Shown here: piece by piece, positions 44,808 through 52,858 of the stretch
Layout: each line of letters opens with the position of its first letter
How positions within the stretch are numbered: position 1 is the first letter of the stretch
Assembly: GCF_003710255.1 (NCBI RefSeq)
Contig: NZ_RHIB01000001.1
Span: forward strand, 1,736,001-1,800,000
Direction: 5' to 3'
DNA length: 64,000 nucleotides
From: Alteribacter keqinensis
Lineage (GTDB): Bacteria; Bacillota; Bacilli; Bacillales; Salisediminibacteriaceae
Notes under the pieces: model-generated
Seen by the model: only the letters and a program-made list of their open reading frames with translations
What the model was told of the DNA's origin: nothing
Database searches by the model: none
Made by a program: the position numbers and the translations under genes

Positions 44808-44836
44808 TTGACAACTGTAAAGAAATCGTGTACATT
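44808..44836 (+). promoter_or_regulatory. Sigma-A promoter of guaC
   Basis: TTGACA (44808-44813) and TACATT (44831-44836) are 17 bases apart, placing transcription start near 44843, some 57 bases before the guaC ATG. Confidence 0.8.
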
Positions 44837-44841
44837 ACCCT

Positions 44842-44885
44842 ATGTACGAACGTTAATTATTAAACATTATATAAATATTCGCTTT
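44842..44885 (+). promoter_or_regulatory. Putative PurR PurBox pair upstream of guaC
   Basis: ATGTACGAACGTT (44842-44854) and, inverted, AAGCGAATATTT (44873-44884 region) both resemble the PurBox consensus with central CGAA. They are about 18 bases apart in opposite orientation, just downstream of the promoter. In B. subtilis guaC belongs to the PurR regulon, so purine repression is expected here by analogy. Confidence 0.55.
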
Positions 44886-44899
44886 TAGGAGTGTTAGCT

Positions 44900-45883
44900 A
44901 TGGAAAACGTATTCGATTATGAAGATATTCAACTAATTCCAGCGAAATGTGTCGTAAACAGCCGGTCTGAATGTGATACCTCTGTCACACTCGGCGCTCA
45001 TACATTCAAGCTGCCGGTTGTACCTGCCAACATGCAGACAATTATTGATGAAAAAATTGCTTTATTTTTAGCAGAGAAAGGCTATTTTTATGTGATGCAC
45101 CGCTTTGAGCCGGAGAAGCGTCATGCTTTTATCCGGGACATGCACGAAAAAGGCCTCATCGCCTCCATCAGTGTCGGGGTAAAAGAAGAAGAGTACGGGT
45201 TTATTGAAGAGCTCGCCGCTGACAACCTGAAGCCTGAATACATCACAATTGACATTGCCCATGGCCACTCCAATGCGGTCATCGGCATGATCCAGCACAT
45301 TAAAAACCACCTGCCTGAAACCTTCGTCATCGCAGGTAACGTAGGTACGCCTGAAGCGGTACGGGAGCTTGAGCACGCCGGTGCAGACGCGACAAAAGTC
45401 GGCATTGGGCCAGGGAAAGTATGTATAACAAAAATCAAGACCGGCTTCGGAACCGGCGGCTGGCAGCTCGCAGCACTCCGCTGGTGCGCGAAAGCAGCGA
45501 CGAAACCGATTATCGCAGACGGTGGGATCCGTACGCATGGCGACGTGGCGAAGTCCATCCGTTTTGGCGCAACAATGGTTATGATCGGGTCTCTTTTCGC
45601 CGGTCACGAAGAATCACCGGGAGAAACAAAAGAAGTAGACGGCAAACTCGTTAAAGAATACTTCGGTTCTGCTTCAGAGTTCCAAAAAGGCGAAAAGAAA
45701 AACGTCGAAGGTAAAAAAGTGTACGTGGATCACAAAGGCTCCCTTAAAGACACCCTCGTGGAAATGGAACAGGACCTCCAATCCGCCATCTCCTACGCAG
45801 GCGGCAGCAAGCTCGATGTCATCCGCACAGTGGACTACGTCGTCGTAAAAAATTCGATCTTTAACGGGGACCGGGTGTACTAA
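44900..45883 (+). CDS. guaC: GMP reductase
   Basis: This 327-residue enzyme converts GMP to IMP with NADPH and release of ammonium, linking guanine and adenine nucleotide pools. It is the short, CBS-less member of the IMPDH/GMPR family. The catalytic cysteine C175 lies in [13 protein letters not shown], the phosphate-binding region reads [16 protein letters not shown] and the flap region contains [12 protein letters not shown]. The start at 44900 follows AGGAG at 10 bases; a GTG three codons earlier overlaps the ribosome binding site. It is monocistronic, with a strong promoter, a probable PurBox pair and a terminator. Confidence 0.96.
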   Translation: MENVFDYEDIQLIPAKCVVNSRSECDTSVTLGAHTFKLPVVPANMQTIIDEKIALFLAEKGYFYVMHRFEPEKRHAFIRDMHEKGLIASISVGVKEEEYGFIEELAADNLKPEYITIDIAHGHSNAVIGMIQHIKNHLPETFVIAGNVGTPEAVRELEHAGADATKVGIGPGKVCITKIKTGFGTGGWQLAALRWCAKAATKPIIADGGIRTHGDVAKSIRFGATMVMIGSLFAGHEESPGETKEVDGKLVKEYFGSASEFQKGEKKNVEGKKVYVDHKGSLKDTLVEMEQDLQSAISYAGGSKLDVIRTVDYVVVKNSIFNGDRVY

Positions 45884-45893
45884 AAAATGCAGG

Positions 45894-45925
45894 AAAAGAC
45901 ATGGAGGGCTCCATGTCTTTTTTTG
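45894..45925 (+). terminator. Terminator after guaC
   Basis: AAAAGACATGGA and TCCATGTCTTTT form a perfect 12-bp stem with a 4-base loop followed by a T run. Confidence 0.93.
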
Positions 45926-45966
45926 TATGAGAAAATTAAGTAACCGGAAAAGTAAAAGAATGGTGG

Positions 45967-45995
45967 TTTTAACTCCTTATCAAGAAGGAGTTAAA
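45967..45995. repeat. Inverted repeat without a U-tract
   Basis: TTTTAACTCCTT and AAGGAGTTAAAA form a 12-bp palindrome with a 5-base loop. In neither direction does a T run lie outside the stem beyond the paired bases. It is between convergent guaC and the methyltransferase gene. Confidence 0.6.
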
Positions 45996-46028
45996 AAAGG
46001 CAATCCACCCTCATTCGCCTTTTCTATT

Positions 46029-46775
46029 TTATGCTTTCCGACATTTGAAAATGATTGTTGTTGGTACAAAGGATGCCCTCTCCCTGGTATACCAGCTGTT
46101 CGTATGACGCTCCGCATCCTTCTCGCTGAGAGAGACCTCCTCAACCATTTGTTCTATTACAAACCCTTGTTTTGAAAGGGTGTTGATATATGTACTTAAT
46201 TTAAGTTGCTGCATTGTCACAGGTACATTCCACCCGCTATGCTGATAAGGTCCCTCTTCAAAATAAGGCTTCGTCATCTGCAAGGAGTCACCATTATGCG
46301 TCATTCGATTATACAGAGGGTGCTCCCAGCTAAATATAAACACACCATTCTTCTTTAAGTAACCGGCCACGTTCTTTACCGTTTGAGCAAGATCAGTCGT
46401 CCAGCCGAGTGCATATATGGAGTACACAAGATCAAAGTACCCTTCAGGTAATCCCGGATTTTTTTCCATCGGTGATTCAAAAAGTGTTACAGGAACTGTA
46501 CAGTCTTTTAAAACCGTCCTCGCTGCCGACACTTGAGAGCAAGATAAATCAATGCCCCACAGTTCCCCGGCATTTTGCCCCTCCATATAAAGAAGAGAGT
46601 GACCACTGCCACACCCGATATCCAATACTCTTTTACCTTCCAAATTGCCCAAAAGCCTGACATCCTCTTCGTTCGGAGCAAACGGACCATATTCAGGCAA
46701 TGGATTCCGTCCAAAGAACCGCTCCGCAACCTTATCCCATCCTTGTTTATTTTTCGATAATACCGCTTCATTCAT
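46029..46775 (-). CDS. Class I SAM-dependent methyltransferase
   Basis: This 248-residue protein has the SAM-binding motif I VLDIGCGSGHSL (about residues 50-61), motif II WGIDLS, the post-I acidic residue region, and motif IV FDLVYSIYALGW. The C-terminus (SWYTRERASFVPTTIIFKCRKA) is typical of the YrrT/UbiE-like small-molecule methyltransferases. The substrate is unknown. The ATG at 46775 follows GGGAGGAG; a TTG two codons earlier is too close. It is divergent from sqhC, separated by about 115 bases. Confidence 0.8.
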   Translation of the reverse strand: MNEAVLSKNKQGWDKVAERFFGRNPLPEYGPFAPNEEDVRLLGNLEGKRVLDIGCGSGHSLLYMEGQNAGELWGIDLSCSQVSAARTVLKDCTVPVTLFESPMEKNPGLPEGYFDLVYSIYALGWTTDLAQTVKNVAGYLKKNGVFIFSWEHPLYNRMTHNGDSLQMTKPYFEEGPYQHSGWNVPVTMQQLKLSTYINTLSKQGFVIEQMVEEVSLSEKDAERHTNSWYTRERASFVPTTIIFKCRKA

Positions 46776-46908
46776 AAGCAATCTCCTCCCTTAACACTTA
46801 CTGTTATTCAAGAAAAATACACAGATTTCCTTTTGAAAACATCTAGTCTTTTTTCGCTTCTTTTTCATATAGTAGTCGTAATAACCACACATGAACGGAG
46901 GGTTCTTT

Positions 46909-48786
46909 TTGCACAACCTCGTTACCAGCGCTATCAATCAAATCATCGATGACTTAAGAAACCGCCAATCAAACGACGGTTCCTGGCGCTTCTGCTTTGA
47001 AACCGGCACCCTCACAGACGCCTACACCATCATTCTCCTGAGAAGCCTTGAACAACCAGACAGCGAATGGCTCATCGAACGGCTCACAGCTCGGATCCTA
47101 AGCAAACAAGAGGCAAACGGCGCCTGGAACCTGTTCACCGACCAAAATGACGGTCACCTCTCCTCCACCGCCGAATCCTTTTTCGCCCTCCTGTACTCAG
47201 GACATGTAAAACCAGACGCTCCACATATGAAACGAGCCCGGAAGTTTATCAAAGCCCGTGGCGGTCTCGCCAAAACCGGCCCATTCACCCGCGCCATGCT
47301 CGCCCTGAATGGACAAATCTCCTGGCCAAAACTATTCAACGTCCCTATCGAAACCATCCTGCTCCCCCGTACTTCACTGATCAGCATTTACGATATCGTC
47401 GGCTACAGCAGGGTTCACCTCGTCGCCGTACTAACTTCCGCTAACATGAAATACAGCCGCCAAAACACCCGAACCCCAAACCTCCGCGATCTCCTGACCG
47501 AGCGCAAGACCGAAAACGAATGGGAAAATGACCAGTCACGATCCATCCTCACCATCATCCAAAACGAAGTATCCAAGCTCATCGACACACCGAAACGCCT
47601 CCGAAAAACCGCCTTTGAACAAGCCGAACAGCACATGCTCAAGCGCATCGAACCCGACGGCCTTTACTACAGCTATATTACATCCACCTTCTTCATGATC
47701 TACGCCTTCCTCGCCCTGGGTTACAAAAAAGACCACCCAGTCATTCAAAACGCCGTTAACGGAATAAAAAACCAAGTGTGCCTTACGACGAGTCACTCAC
47801 ACATCGAGTTTGCCACCTCGACCGTGTGGGATACAGCTTTGATCAGTCACGCCCTTCAACAATCAGGCGTACCCGCTTCGGATCCCCTCATTAAAACCGC
47901 AAACGCCTATCTCCTCTCCCGCCAGCACACATTGTATGGAGACTGGTCGTTCAACAACCCTAACACCGTCCCAGGAGGATGGGGATTCTCAGACATCAAT
48001 ACCTTTCTGCCTGATGTGGATGACACAACTGCAGCTCTCAGGGCTATTAAGAGGACTGTGAGGGAGCACACCATGTACCGCCCTGTCTGGAGCCGGGGTG
48101 CTGACTGGATATTATCCATGCAAAACAAAGACGGGGGCTGGGGCGCCTTTGAAAAAGATACAGATAAGAAACGAATCACCCTCGTTCCGTTCCCGGAAGC
48201 CGGACGGGTTTTAATAGACCCATCCACCGCGGACCTCACCGGAAGAGCTCTTGAGTTTTTATCTAAAGATGCGAACCTTTTATCACCCCATCCGGCGATC
48301 GACCGGGCTGTTAACTGGCTGGAACAAAATCAGGAAACAGACGGTTCCTGGTATGGCCGCTGGGGAGTCTGCTACATTTACGGTACATGGGCTGCCCTGA
48401 CCGGATTAGATGCTGCCGGTTTTTCACAGAACCGCCCCTCTGTGAAAAAAGCGGTTGACTGGCTCACGTCCATTCAAAACGAAGACGGTGGCTGGGGAGA
48501 ATCTTGCGTGAGTGACACAAGAAATACCTACATGCCCCTTGGCTCCAGCACCCTCTCGCAAACGGCATGGGCAGTGGATGCACTCACAGCCACACATAAG
48601 AAACCAGCGGATGCGGTCCGCAGGGGAGTAAACTATTTAGTCAGTAACCTTAACCGGAACGACTGGACCACCACATATCCCACAGGTGCTGCCCTTCCCG
48701 GTGACTTTTACATCTATTATCACAGCTACAATTACATCTGGCCTCTTCTTGCCTTAAGCAACTTCAGAAATAAATTTGACTCTTAA
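46909..48786 (+). CDS. sqhC: Sporulenol synthase / squalene-hopene cyclase family
   Basis: This terpene cyclase of about 625 residues has the class II acid motif DVDDTT near residue 370 and repeated QW motifs such as DGSWYGRWGVCYIYGTWAALTG and NEDGGWGESC. Alignment from memory favours B. subtilis SqhC (630 residues, PGGWGFSNIN, DCDDTT, DPSTADLTGR), which cyclises tetraprenyl-beta-curcumene to the spore-membrane sesquarterpene sporulenol and can also act on squalene. The host is therefore probably spore-forming, though hopene synthesis is possible. The start is a TTG at 46909, seven bases after GGAGG; the in-frame ATG six codons upstream lacks such a site. A glycine-rich gene follows and may share the transcript. 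Confidence 0.9.
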   Translation: MHNLVTSAINQIIDDLRNRQSNDGSWRFCFETGTLTDAYTIILLRSLEQPDSEWLIERLTARILSKQEANGAWNLFTDQNDGHLSSTAESFFALLYSGHVKPDAPHMKRARKFIKARGGLAKTGPFTRAMLALNGQISWPKLFNVPIETILLPRTSLISIYDIVGYSRVHLVAVLTSANMKYSRQNTRTPNLRDLLTERKTENEWENDQSRSILTIIQNEVSKLIDTPKRLRKTAFEQAEQHMLKRIEPDGLYYSYITSTFFMIYAFLALGYKKDHPVIQNAVNGIKNQVCLTTSHSHIEFATSTVWDTALISHALQQSGVPASDPLIKTANAYLLSRQHTLYGDWSFNNPNTVPGGWGFSDINTFLPDVDDTTAALRAIKRTVREHTMYRPVWSRGADWILSMQNKDGGWGAFEKDTDKKRITLVPFPEAGRVLIDPSTADLTGRALEFLSKDANLLSPHPAIDRAVNWLEQNQETDGSWYGRWGVCYIYGTWAALTGLDAAGFSQNRPSVKKAVDWLTSIQNEDGGWGESCVSDTRNTYMPLGSSTLSQTAWAVDALTATHKKPADAVRRGVNYLVSNLNRNDWTTTYPTGAALPGDFYIYYHSYNYIWPLLALSNFRNKFDS

Positions 48787-48853
48787 TTTCAAAGTGACAT
48801 GCACACCGGCCCAGCCGCTTTAATAAAATAACGATGGAAGGAGGCGAACCGAA

Positions 48854-49207
48854 ATGAATAATAATAACAGTCAAAACGGGCAGAATGGCCAGATGGACCA
48901 GGCTCATCAGCAGGAACTTCACACGATTTGCGAGCAGTATATGAATTACCTGATGCAGATGCAAATGAACGACGGCAGTATGGTTGAAGGTATTATCAAC
49001 GGCGTCGATAAAGAAGGGGTGCACATGCTCGTACCGGACGGGGACAACGGAGACGATCAGATGCGCTTTTACGGTGGCGGCTTTGGAGGCGGTTATGGCG
49101 GCGGGTACGGCGGTGGCTACGGCTATCCAAGACGATTCCGCCGGTTCAGACCTTACTTTTTCCCGTTTTGGGGAATAAGAAGCTTTTTCTTCCCGTTTTT
49201 CTTCTAA
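48854..49207 (+). CDS. Glycine-rich protein with Sm-like segment
   Basis: This 117-residue protein is built of three parts. An Asn/Gln-rich start (residues 1-20) is followed by a 50-residue segment, YMNYLMQMQMNDGSMVEGII and NGVDKEGVHMLVPDG, that looks like a small Sm-like beta barrel strand pattern. A GGGFGGGYGGGYGGGYGYP tract and a Phe/Arg-rich tail ending in FFFPFFF complete it. Composition resembles spore coat or exosporium proteins. An AAGGAGG site lies 8 bases before the ATG. It is 67 bases downstream of sqhC with no terminator between, and ends before a strong one, so joint expression during sporulation is plausible but not shown. Confidence 0.75.
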   Translation: MNNNNSQNGQNGQMDQAHQQELHTICEQYMNYLMQMQMNDGSMVEGIINGVDKEGVHMLVPDGDNGDDQMRFYGGGFGGGYGGGYGGGYGYPRRFRRFRPYFFPFWGIRSFFFPFFF

Positions 49208-49228
49208 ATGAAACTGTATATGCAAGCA

Positions 49229-49266
49229 CTAAAAATCCACACCTTCACAAAGGTGTGGATTTTTTC
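49229..49266 (+). terminator. Terminator after the glycine-rich gene
   Basis: AAAAATCCACACCTT and AAGGTGTGGATTTTT form a perfect 15-bp stem with a CACA loop and a T tail. Confidence 0.93.
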
Positions 49267-49305
49267 TAAACGATGTTTTAAAAACTTTGAAATGTGTGAG
49301 AAGAT

Positions 49306-49400
49306 ATTCTATCAAAAACCGAATTTATTCTATCAATAATGAATTTAATTCTGTCAATAAAGCAATTTATTCTATCAAAGACCGAATTTATTCTGCAAAT
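49306..49400. repeat. 21-bp tandem repeat, four copies and a partial fifth
   Basis: Units start at 49306, 49327, 49348 and 49369, and a degenerate one at 49390. Each opens with ATTCTATCAA or ATTCTGTCAA and most end in GAATTT. The phase is exactly 21 bases throughout while several middle positions vary. It lies between convergent genes and encodes nothing. Confidence 0.88.
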
Positions 49401-49459
49401 AGAAGTGCAGCATGACAGAAGGGAGGTATAATTTTTAACCCTGACATTAAAATACCACC

Positions 49460-51064
49460 CTACGCAATATCACGCTTTCTGTACCCCAAAAATCCGCCGG
49501 CTACGAGCACCACAGCTACTCCCGACAGCACCGCGAGAGTTGCGACATTCAATTCCTCCACCGGCACTTCTGGGACGTGACCGAACGGGGACAACTGACC
49601 GAGCCACTCCGGGAGCTGAAGCATCGCCCCGAGATAAACGACAAAGAACGAATACCCCAGGTACATCCAGACGAGTCCGCTCCATTTCGGCAACGCCCCG
49701 GCAAAAAGAGCCGCCAAACCGATTACTACGAAGATTGCAGGCACGTAAACCGACAGCGCCTCAAACAGGACCGAAAACGCAATCGGTTCATCCATTACAC
49801 CAGCCGCCGTGGAGCATAGTCCAACCAGCGCCAGAAACGGCATCACCACGCCGGCAACCGCCGCCAGCACATAATAGCTCCCCATCATCCTGCCACGGGA
49901 GACGACCCGGCTAAGCAAATGATCGACCCGGTGCTTCTTCTCCTCCCCCTTCAGCTTAAGCATCATCATCACAGGCGGAATCGTACAAATCATGGAAATC
50001 ACCGCCATGAGCAGCGTCAGATACTGCTCCGTCATGGACACATCACTGTCAGGAGCCAGCATCTCCCTCATCATTTCGTTACTCTCAAAAAACGACTCCA
50101 AATCACCTAAAACCGAACCGTACGTGGCACCGAGGACAAACATCCCCACCGCCCACGAGATCAACGCCGTACGTTGAAGACGAAACGCAAGGCCGAACGG
50201 ACTCAGAAGAAAAGTTGAAGCATGCTTTTTACCCGCCCTTGAAGGCAGATACCCGGCGCCCAAATCCCGCCGCGTGTTCAAATACAAGGCCACTGCCGTA
50301 ACAACAACCGCCGCAGCGAACGTAAGCACAACCGGCCACCACACATTATTCACATACACCTCGGTCCTAAGAATCCACCCAAGAGGCGAAATCATCGCCA
50401 GCGCTTCACTGCTCACATCCCCAATCGCACGAACGAGGTACGCCACACCCAGAAACGCAAAGGAAAGTCCGACTGTTCCCCGGCCGTTCTCGGACAACTG
50501 GGCAAAAAGAGCGGTCACTGCTGCAAAGAAAAGACCAACAGCTCCTAACGAGATTCCGTACATAAGCGACCCGGTCAGATCGATCGACCCAATGCCCATC
50601 GCCCAGAGCCCCAATCCCGTAACCAAAGCAAGTACCACATTTGCACCGAAAAGAACAAGCATCACAGACGTCAGGTTCGAGAGTCTTCCCGCCGGCAGAG
50701 AACGGACCAGTTCAATACGTCCTTCTTCTTCATCGGTACGGGTATGCCTTGTCACAAGAAGAATACTCATAATCGCCACAGCGATGGCTGTAAAAAGAAG
50801 CATCTGATGGGCCATCATCGCTCCCTCATGATAATCGTCGATGCCATAACCCGGTCCAACCATGGCAGTCATAGCCGGGTTCATCATCGTTTCCGCAATC
50901 GCCTGCCGCTCTTCGTCTGACTGATAAAGCCCGCTAAATGAAGAAGCGGTCAGAAAAGTCACGAGGGCAATGGAAAGGATCCATACCGGCAGACGGACCC
51001 GGTCCCGCCGGAGGATAAAACGCGATAATCTCCCTGTTTGATTGAACAGCTGCTTTTTCATCAC
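49460..51064 (-). CDS. ABC-2 type exporter permease, 534 residues
   Basis: The protein has about twelve hydrophobic helices in two halves, with large outward loops, and matches the long ABC-exporter permeases found beside TetR regulators in Bacillus and Streptococcus. The N-terminal GRLSRFILRRDRVRLPVWILSI motif and a TDEEEGRIELVRSLPAGR segment are typical. It is the membrane part of an exporter with the preceding ATPase gene (4-base overlap, ATGA). Such systems often export peptide or macrocyclic antibiotics; the substrate here is not known. Regulation is probably by the divergent TetR-type gene. Confidence 0.85.
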   Translation of the reverse strand: MMKKQLFNQTGRLSRFILRRDRVRLPVWILSIALVTFLTASSFSGLYQSDEERQAIAETMMNPAMTAMVGPGYGIDDYHEGAMMAHQMLLFTAIAVAIMSILLVTRHTRTDEEEGRIELVRSLPAGRLSNLTSVMLVLFGANVVLALVTGLGLWAMGIGSIDLTGSLMYGISLGAVGLFFAAVTALFAQLSENGRGTVGLSFAFLGVAYLVRAIGDVSSEALAMISPLGWILRTEVYVNNVWWPVVLTFAAAVVVTAVALYLNTRRDLGAGYLPSRAGKKHASTFLLSPFGLAFRLQRTALISWAVGMFVLGATYGSVLGDLESFFESNEMMREMLAPDSDVSMTEQYLTLLMAVISMICTIPPVMMMLKLKGEEKKHRVDHLLSRVVSRGRMMGSYYVLAAVAGVVMPFLALVGLCSTAAGVMDEPIAFSVLFEALSVYVPAIFVVIGLAALFAGALPKWSGLVWMYLGYSFFVVYLGAMLQLPEWLGQLSPFGHVPEVPVEELNVATLAVLSGVAVVLVAGGFLGYRKRDIA

Positions 51065-51948
51065 CGCTCCGTCCCTTCGTAATGACGCATGAACAGATCC
51101 TCCAGTGTCGGCGGCGAGCTCTCCAGCTTCACAAGCCCGAAGCCGCTCACGTGCTTCATGACCGCGTCCAATTTTTCTGAATCCACCTGGAATGTAAAAA
51201 GACCGTCTTTTTCTACAATGTCGTGCACACCTTTCACATCATTAAAAGAAACTGGCTCTTTCGTTTTAACTGTAAGGGACGTTCTCGTCAAATGACGAAG
51301 TTCGTCAAGAGAACCTGATTCGATAATTTGACCTTCCCGGATAATTGCCACCCGGTCACAGAGGCGCTCCACTTCAGATAAAATATGGCTTGAAAGAAGT
51401 ACACTTTTGCCGGCTGCCTTTGCTTCCATTACGCATTCCTGGAACACCCGCTCCATAAGAGGGTCCAGGCCCGATGTGGGCTCGTCAAGAATATAGAGAT
51501 CCGAGTCGCTTGAGAACGCAGCTACCAGCGCCACCTTCTGCCTGTTCCCTTTCGAGTAGGTCCGGCACTTTTTACCCGGATCAAGCTTGAAGCGCTCGAT
51601 CAGTTCCTCGCGCCGGCTTGCATTGGCTTTCACACCGCGCAGGCTGAGAAGGAGGTCGATCACTTCGCCGCCGGTGAGGTTCGGCCAGAGGTTGACGTCG
51701 CCGGGGACGTAGGCAATGCGTTTGTGGATTTCGACGGCGTCCTGCCAGACGTCCTTGCCAAAGATCGTTGCTTCCCCGCCGGATGCCTGCAGGATGCCGA
51801 GGAGGATGCGGATGGTCGTTGATTTCCCTGCGCCATTCGGGCCGATAAAGCCGTATACTTCTCCTTCGTTAACTTCCATATTTACGCCTTTTAATGCTGT
51901 GAACCTGCCAAACTGCTTTGTGACTTTTTTTACTTCAAGTACGCTCAT
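51061..51948 (-). CDS. ABC exporter ATP-binding protein
   Basis: This 295-residue ATPase has Walker A GPNGAGKST (36-44), a YSKGNRQKVALVAAF signature, Walker B LYILDEPTSGLDP and a switch histidine in LLSSHILSEVERL. The signature is SKGNRQK rather than SGGQ, as is common in this exporter subfamily. I start at the ATG at 51948 after GGAGAGG; the 14 upstream codons are very hydrophilic and lack support. It overlaps the permease gene by 4 bases. The C-terminal 80 residues form the extra domain usual in drug exporters of this type. Confidence 0.9.
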   Translation of the reverse strand: MSVLEVKKVTKQFGRFTALKGVNMEVNEGEVYGFIGPNGAGKSTTIRILLGILQASGGEATIFGKDVWQDAVEIHKRIAYVPGDVNLWPNLTGGEVIDLLLSLRGVKANASRREELIERFKLDPGKKCRTYSKGNRQKVALVAAFSSDSDLYILDEPTSGLDPLMERVFQECVMEAKAAGKSVLLSSHILSEVERLCDRVAIIREGQIIESGSLDELRHLTRTSLTVKTKEPVSFNDVKGVHDIVEKDGLFTFQVDSEKLDAVMKHVSGFGLVKLESSPPTLEDLFMRHYEGTER

Positions 51949-52001
51949 AGGTCGCCTCTCCTTTTTCCGGTGCCCATCATCGTGGGGCACCTATTGTCTC
52001 T

Positions 52002-52085
52002 TTTAACGGTTACAGGCTGGTATTTAACGGTTTCGCAGTCTCATTTAACGGTTTCTCCTGCTGTTTTAACGGTTACGCTTAGTTT
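52002..52085. repeat. 21-bp tandem repeat, four copies
   Basis: Units start at 52002, 52023, 52044 and 52065, each opening with TTTAACGGTT followed by an 11-base variable part. The period equals that of the array at 49306 although the core differs. It lies upstream of the ABC ATPase gene and of the TetR gene. Confidence 0.88.
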
Positions 52086-52116
52086 GAAGAAAAGTTATGA
52101 AATATCTTAACTTATA

Positions 52117-52173
52117 TAGTTCATAATATATAAAAGTTCTCCCTTTGACAATACTTTATGAACTATTTTATTT
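52117..52173 (+). promoter_or_regulatory. tetR promoter with inverted operator halves
   Basis: TTGACA (52145-52150) and TTATTT (52168-52173) are 17 bases apart. TAGTTCATAA (52117-52126) and its exact complement TTATGAACTA (52156-52165) flank and overlap the promoter. The arms are about 30 bases apart, so they may be two half-sites or two operators for the TetR product, which would also cover the divergent ABC promoter. Confidence 0.55.
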
Positions 52174-52218
52174 GTTTTATTACAAAACTTTGATTACAAT
52201 AATCTTGAGGTGAAACAA

Positions 52219-52809
52219 ATGGACGGATTTCAACAGCGGCGGGAACAGAAAAAACATGCGATTTTGGAGACAGCGACCACCCTTTTTATGAAGCACGGCA
52301 TTCAGAAGGTGCCGGTTTCTGAAATTGCGAAAAAAGCAGGCGTGTCCCAGGTGACAATCTATAACTATTTTGATAACAAGCATACGCTCGTTCACGCGTG
52401 CTTTCTTTATTATGTTGATCAGGCTTTGCTCGAGTTTGAAAGGATCGTGGAGAGTGACATGCCGTTTCCTGATAAAATTAAGCAGATTATTTTTAATAAG
52501 AAAGAAACAAGCCAGATTAACGAGGAGTTTTATCATTACCTGATGAAGGAATATACGTCCGGCGAGACCAATTATATTGAAAAGATTTACGTAGAAAAAG
52601 CCGTGCCCTATTTCACACAGCTGTTTGAGGAAGGGAAAAAGCTTGGGTATATCGATCCCAATCTGTCTCAGGAGGCGATCCTCTTTTACATCAAAATGTT
52701 CAAGGATACAATGCAACAGGAGGAAGTGTACAAACGGGTATTGCCGCTGACGGAAGACATTACGAATATTTTCTTTTACGGGTTGTTCGGAAAAAGGGAG
52801 AACGACTAA
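52219..52809 (+). CDS. TetR-family transcriptional regulator
   Basis: The 196-residue protein has an N-terminal TetR helix-turn-helix (VSEIAKKAGVSQVTIYNYFDNKHTLV, in parts, residues 37-62) and a helical ligand-binding part. It is divergent from the ABC exporter operon, 270 bases away, the usual arrangement for a local repressor of a drug exporter. The ATG at 52219 follows TTGAGG at 9 bases; a GTG three codons earlier is too close. It is A+T-richer than the exporter genes. It probably represses itself and the exporter until the substrate drug binds. Confidence 0.85.
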   Translation: MDGFQQRREQKKHAILETATTLFMKHGIQKVPVSEIAKKAGVSQVTIYNYFDNKHTLVHACFLYYVDQALLEFERIVESDMPFPDKIKQIIFNKKETSQINEEFYHYLMKEYTSGETNYIEKIYVEKAVPYFTQLFEEGKKLGYIDPNLSQEAILFYIKMFKDTMQQEEVYKRVLPLTEDITNIFFYGLFGKREND

Positions 52810-52855
52810 AAGAGATGTCCTGTAAAGGGACCAGGACATCTCTTGTACGTTTTAG
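52808..52855. terminator. Bidirectional terminator between tetR and thiW
   Basis: AAGAGATGTCCTG and CAGGACATCTCTT form a perfect 13-bp stem with a 9-base loop and a GTACGTTTT tail on the plus strand. Confidence 0.8.
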
Positions 52856-52858
52856 TAA

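Noticed and set aside
49306-49400. Open reading frame through the 21-bp array (21 is a multiple of three)
   Set aside because: No start signal, and stop codons occur in the frames examined.
52180-52839. 219-codon minus-strand frame opposite tetR
   Set aside because: It is the antisense shadow of a clear TetR-family gene.
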